From: Acidobacteria bacterium UBA2994
GTDB taxonomy: Bacteria; Acidobacteriota; Vicinamibacteria; Vicinamibacterales; UBA8438
Assembly (NCBI GenBank): GCA_002346545.1
Contig: DEAA01000053.1
Coordinates: 1 to 64,000, forward strand
DNA length: 64,000 nucleotides
Reading direction: 5' to 3'
Position numbers and translations under genes: made by a program. The notes under the pieces are model-generated. The model had not been told where the DNA came from. It made no database searches and was given only the letters and a program-made list of their open reading frames with translations. Below, piece by piece: positions 60,816 through 64,000 of the stretch; the stretch's first letter is position 1; every line of letters begins with the position of its first letter.

Positions 60816-63248
60816 GTGTCATCCTCCCTCCCTCGCATCGCCGCAGCACTTTCGCTCGTCTTGATGGCTGTCGGATCAGCCCTGGGACAGACGCGGGCCG
60901 CCGGTCTGGTACTGGACGGCTTGAACGACCAGCCGCTCGCTGACGCCACAATCGAAGGCGGAGACACCACCACGACGACCGGGCCCGACGGCCGCTTCGC
61001 GCTCGACCTGCGGACGGACACCGCCGAGATACGCGTCAGTGCGGCGGGCTACCTCGATACGGTGGTACAGGTGAGCGATGCCCTGCTCGAGGTCCGGCTC
61101 TTCCCGAGCAACTTCGCGGAAACGGTCGAGGTCGTCTCGGACACCACCCGTGAGGAACAGCGGCCATCATCGACGCCCGTCACTCCGGAGGAGGTGTTCC
61201 GGGCACCCGGCAGCATCGACAACGTGTTCCGGACGCTGCAGACGCTGCCCGGCGTCGTCGCTACCGACGACTTCGGGAGCCGGTTGGCGGTGCGAGGAGG
61301 CACCCCGGATCAGAATCTCACGATGATGGACGGGATCGAGGTGCACAATCCGTTCCGCCTCTTCGGCATCGCCAGCGCGTTCAACCCGGATACGGTGGAG
61401 AACTTCCAGCTCACGGCCGGAGGGTTCGGCGCCGCCTATGGCGATCGACTCTCGTCGCTGTTGATCGTGGACAACCGCCACGGTCGCCCCGACTTCCAGG
61501 GCACGACGGCGACTAGCGTGACCGACGCCAACGTGGTGGTCGAAGGGACGTCCCCGGTGGGTGCCAACGGCACCTGGTTGCTGAGCGCGAGGCGCACCTA
61601 TTACGACTTACTGGCCGGCCCGCTGGCCGACCAGGACTTCCCATCGTTCGCCGATGTGCAGTTCCAGACCAGCTGGGAAATGGGGCCCGGACACCGGCTC
61701 ACCATCACCGGGCTCAGCAGCATCGAGGACGCCAGCCTCGACTTCGGCGACGAAGGAGACGGCGAACGAGCCACGTTAGGTTCCGACGTCACCAACAACT
61801 TGGTCTCGGCGCGATTCGACGCGGTGTTGGGCGGGCGCAGTCGAACGTCGACCATCGTCTCCTGGTATGACAACGAGGAGCAGTTCGACTTCGATGGCCA
61901 GATCAGATCTGACGCGCAGCGCTCAAACGCACCCGACGGGGTAGAGGCCGCCTTGCTCTCGAACGTCATCTTCGACCGGACATTCGGCGTGCGTGACGTC
62001 TCCCTCCGGCAAGAGGTCGACGTCCAGCTGTCGTCCCGGCACCTGATTAGCACTGGTCTCGAGCTGCACAGGCTCGAGACCGGCGTCATCTTCAACATCT
62101 CGGGCGACCGGAACCCAAATGAAGCGAACGGCTCGAGCGTCAGAGGAGGCGCCGGACTGCCCAAGGCGCTCGACTCGACGCTCACCGGCACCCGAGGCGG
62201 TCTCTGGCTACAGGACACGTTCACCACGTCGGAGCGCTGGTCGTTCGAACCTGGTCTGAGGCTCGACTGGAGCACCATCAACGGCCACACCACGCTGTCG
62301 CCACGCCTCGCCAGCAGCGTCGCGCTGGGGCGGGGCGCCCGGCTGCGCGCGGCGTTCGGCCTCTACACGCAGAGCCCCGGCTACGAGAAGCTCACCCAGT
62401 CGGACTACTTCATCGATCTGACCGGAGTCCGCGAACGGGGCCTGGTGCACGAGAAGGCCACCCATGTCGTGGTCGGCATCGAGCAGCAACTGGGCGAGAA
62501 CCTCCTCGCGCGAGTGGAGGGCTACTACAAACGATTCAACGACCTCTTGCTGGGCCGGCTCGAAACCGAGTCCGAACGCGCCGCCCGGCTGGCGGCCTAT
62601 GACTTTCCGGCCGCGCTCGCCACGTCCGTGCCGACCGACCCGCTGATCTTGAGCACACCGAACAACGACGCCGGCGGAGATGCGTACGGTGTCGACGTCT
62701 TTCTCCAGCACAGCGACCCGGGTGAGCGGCTGACCGGTTGGATGACCTACGCCTGGGGTCGCGCCACCCGCGAAAGCTACGGACGACGGTATGCGTTCGA
62801 GTACGACCGCCGGCATGCGTTCAACGCAGTCGGCCGGCTCCGTCTCACGAGTCGATGGGATCTGGCCGCAACCGTCCGGCTGGCGAGCGGCTTCCCCTAC
62901 ACGCCGGCGCTGGGACTCCGAGTGGCGTCCGACCAGGACGAACGTGGCCGTCTCCTCCCGGCGCGCGACTCGGCCGACAATCTGGTCTACACGGTCGACT
63001 ATGGCGGGGTGGACAACCTTAATCGCGGACGACTTCCCCACTACGCCCGCATCGACCTGCGCGCAACCTACCAACGCGGACGCTGGTCCGCCTACCTCGA
63101 GATCATCAACCTGCTTGGGAGAGACAACCCGATCCGGTTCGAGCCGCGCCTGGACCACAACCCCGCTGGAGCGCTGCCGCTCCTGTCCGAGGTGCCGGCC
63201 GAGGGCTTCCCGCGGATACCCACGTTTGGCGTCAGAGTCTCCTTCTAG
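60816..63248 (+). CDS. TonB-dependent receptor with N-terminal carboxypeptidase-regulatory-like domain
   Basis: An 810-residue outer-membrane receptor. GTG start with signal peptide (LSLVLMAVGSALGQT). Residues about 25-100 form a carboxypeptidase-regulatory-like domain (GLVLDGLNDQPLADATIEG). The plug is near 115-230 with TLQTLPGVVATDDFGSRLAVRGGTPDQN and PDTVENFQLTAGGFGAAYGDRLSSLL. A 22-strand-type barrel follows, ending with the aromatic C-terminus FPRIPTFGVRVSF. The substrate is not evident. It is complete, unlike the receptor at 8837. A perfect-arm hairpin lies just downstream. Confidence 0.92.
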   Translation: MSSSLPRIAAALSLVLMAVGSALGQTRAAGLVLDGLNDQPLADATIEGGDTTTTTGPDGRFALDLRTDTAEIRVSAAGYLDTVVQVSDALLEVRLFPSNFAETVEVVSDTTREEQRPSSTPVTPEEVFRAPGSIDNVFRTLQTLPGVVATDDFGSRLAVRGGTPDQNLTMMDGIEVHNPFRLFGIASAFNPDTVENFQLTAGGFGAAYGDRLSSLLIVDNRHGRPDFQGTTATSVTDANVVVEGTSPVGANGTWLLSARRTYYDLLAGPLADQDFPSFADVQFQTSWEMGPGHRLTITGLSSIEDASLDFGDEGDGERATLGSDVTNNLVSARFDAVLGGRSRTSTIVSWYDNEEQFDFDGQIRSDAQRSNAPDGVEAALLSNVIFDRTFGVRDVSLRQEVDVQLSSRHLISTGLELHRLETGVIFNISGDRNPNEANGSSVRGGAGLPKALDSTLTGTRGGLWLQDTFTTSERWSFEPGLRLDWSTINGHTTLSPRLASSVALGRGARLRAAFGLYTQSPGYEKLTQSDYFIDLTGVRERGLVHEKATHVVVGIEQQLGENLLARVEGYYKRFNDLLLGRLETESERAARLAAYDFPAALATSVPTDPLILSTPNNDAGGDAYGVDVFLQHSDPGERLTGWMTYAWGRATRESYGRRYAFEYDRRHAFNAVGRLRLTSRWDLAATVRLASGFPYTPALGLRVASDQDERGRLLPARDSADNLVYTVDYGGVDNLNRGRLPHYARIDLRATYQRGRWSAYLEIINLLGRDNPIRFEPRLDHNPAGALPLLSEVPAEGFPRIPTFGVRVSF

Positions 63249-63286
63249 GCCCCTGTGCTCGCCTAGGATCACGTTTGGGGCGGGTG

Positions 63287-63323
63287 TGCCCCGCGGCTCC
63301 GTTCACGAAGTCACCGCGGGGCA
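63287..63323. terminator. GC-rich hairpin between convergent genes (possible terminator)
   Basis: TGCCCCGCGG (63287-63296) pairs with CCGCGGGGCA (63314-63323) over 10 bp, with a 17-base loop. It is 39 bases after the TonB receptor stop and 7 before the convergent gene's stop. No T-run follows on either strand, so it may work with a factor or as a 3'-end stabiliser. Confidence 0.4.
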
Positions 63324-63329
63324 TTCGAG

Positions 63330-63995
63330 CTAGTTCACCGCGAAGCAGTAGAAGAGGCCCGCACCGCCGGTCCCCTCTAGATTTTCCTGGCCGCATCCCC
63401 GGCTCGGGTGAGACGAGTTCCAGGAACTGTTGTTCCCGCCTTGGGTATCGGAATGGCCCACCTGGGCCGAGCCGTCGCCGTCGCTCGTCCAGTTGCGGCA
63501 TGTGCGATCCTCGTCGGCGGCAAAGGCGCGACCGTCCGGCATCGTACCGGTCAGGATGTCGTGCTGATTGGGCGAATCGCCAACGCCGTTGACCGGATTC
63601 CCCTCCTCGGTCAGCGCAATCATCTTGCCGATAGCGTTACCAATTCGCGCCTGATCGAGGGTGTCGCCGTGCAGCCAGCCAAGATCCTGCGCGATCCGGC
63701 GTCGTCCCCCATGCGCATACCAGGGCCCGCTACCGATCCGGTCGCGGGCGTTGACGGCGTTCGGGCCTTGCGTGCTCAGATAGGCGCGCCAGGTCACGTC
63801 GCCGCGCCCGACCGCGGCCGCCAGTGACTGGCAGTGCGCGTCGGCGCCTTCCAGACCACCCAGATTGGCGCCATCACCCAGCCCCTCACTCGTGACGAAG
63901 AACGTCATCGGCTGCGGGTCCTGCTGCGCCCCGACCGGCACGGCCAGCGCGAGCCCCGCCATCATCACCATCGCTCCACAGTATCTCGATCGCAT
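63330..63995 (-). CDS. Secreted C-type-lectin/endostatin-like fold protein
   Basis: A 221-residue exported protein with signal peptide (MVMMAGLALAVPVGAQ). The mature part begins FFVTSEGLGDGANLGGLEGADAHCQSLAAA and has WRAYLSTQGPNAVNARDRIGSGPWY, LTEEGNPVNG, PNQHDILTGTMPDG, CRNWTSDGDG, SWNSSHPSRGC and the end GLFYCFAVN. The Cys pattern and WTS/LFYCF motifs resemble DUF1554/endostatin-like domains, which adopt a lectin-like fold. Function unknown; possibly surface binding. The first ATG (63995) is 6 bases from the window edge region, so an upstream start cannot be excluded. Confidence 0.75.
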   Translation of the reverse strand: MRSRYCGAMVMMAGLALAVPVGAQQDPQPMTFFVTSEGLGDGANLGGLEGADAHCQSLAAAVGRGDVTWRAYLSTQGPNAVNARDRIGSGPWYAHGGRRRIAQDLGWLHGDTLDQARIGNAIGKMIALTEEGNPVNGVGDSPNQHDILTGTMPDGRAFAADEDRTCRNWTSDGDGSAQVGHSDTQGGNNSSWNSSHPSRGCGQENLEGTGGAGLFYCFAVN

Positions 63996-64000
63996 CAGGG

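Overview
This is a GC-rich, gene-dense bacterial window that looks like an Acidobacteriota genome, most likely class Vicinamibacteria. That placement is inferred from gene content: secreted PQQ-type dehydrogenases, a DUF1501/DUF1800 pair, a DUF3500 protein, TonB receptors with an N-terminal carboxypeptidase-regulatory-like domain, and many exported proteins of unknown function. Starts are often GTG or TTG, neighbouring genes often overlap by 4 bases (ATGA or GTGA), and clear IS elements, phage genes or CRISPR arrays were not seen.

Left part (1-16 kb). A partial tRNA-Pro lies at the edge, followed by small hydrolase and AhpD-like genes. Next comes a complete branched-chain amino-acid operon on the minus strand, in the order leader peptide, ilvD, ilvB, ilvN, ilvC. 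Its leader is a textbook attenuator: a 24-codon peptide with four consecutive Val codons, an antiterminator arm overlapping the leader stop codon, and an intrinsic terminator just before ilvD. Beyond it are a probably frameshifted small Cys/His protein and a frameshifted, partly deleted TonB receptor. Then follow msrB, a TlpA-like thioredoxin, a dihydroorotase, a DUF3089 protein, a DUF4399 lipoprotein, a half-size EamA transporter and a hemerythrin-like protein.

Middle part (16-36 kb). This holds a lipoprotein M1 aminopeptidase, a two-gene split NosR-like module (FMN-binding protein plus membrane polyferredoxin), a PQQ-like propeller and a decayed DUF418 gene. A coupled gene trio ends in coaX. 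An ACT-DUF5612 protein is divergent from ilvE, the transaminase that completes the branched-chain pathway. Exported hydrolases, a transglutaminase-like protein, DUF3500 and the DUF1501/DUF1800 pair follow.

Right part (36-64 kb). Ribokinase is followed by a two-gene module (cytochrome c/copper-monooxygenase-like protein plus a beta-sandwich partner). A 20-kb run of minus-strand genes then codes mostly for envelope oxidoreductases and hydrolases: PQQ sugar dehydrogenase, PQQ alcohol/glucose dehydrogenase, a VOC lipoprotein, an RND pump, a tannase/feruloyl esterase, an NHL propeller, an acyl-CoA dehydrogenase without the usual catalytic Glu, and IorA/IorB-like molybdenum oxidoreductase subunits. 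The run continues with a second copy of the cytochrome/beta-sandwich module and a PepSY membrane protein. A TonB receptor and a lectin-like secreted protein close the window. Overall the region suggests an aerobic heterotroph that oxidises organic compounds in the periplasm; this lifestyle statement is inference.
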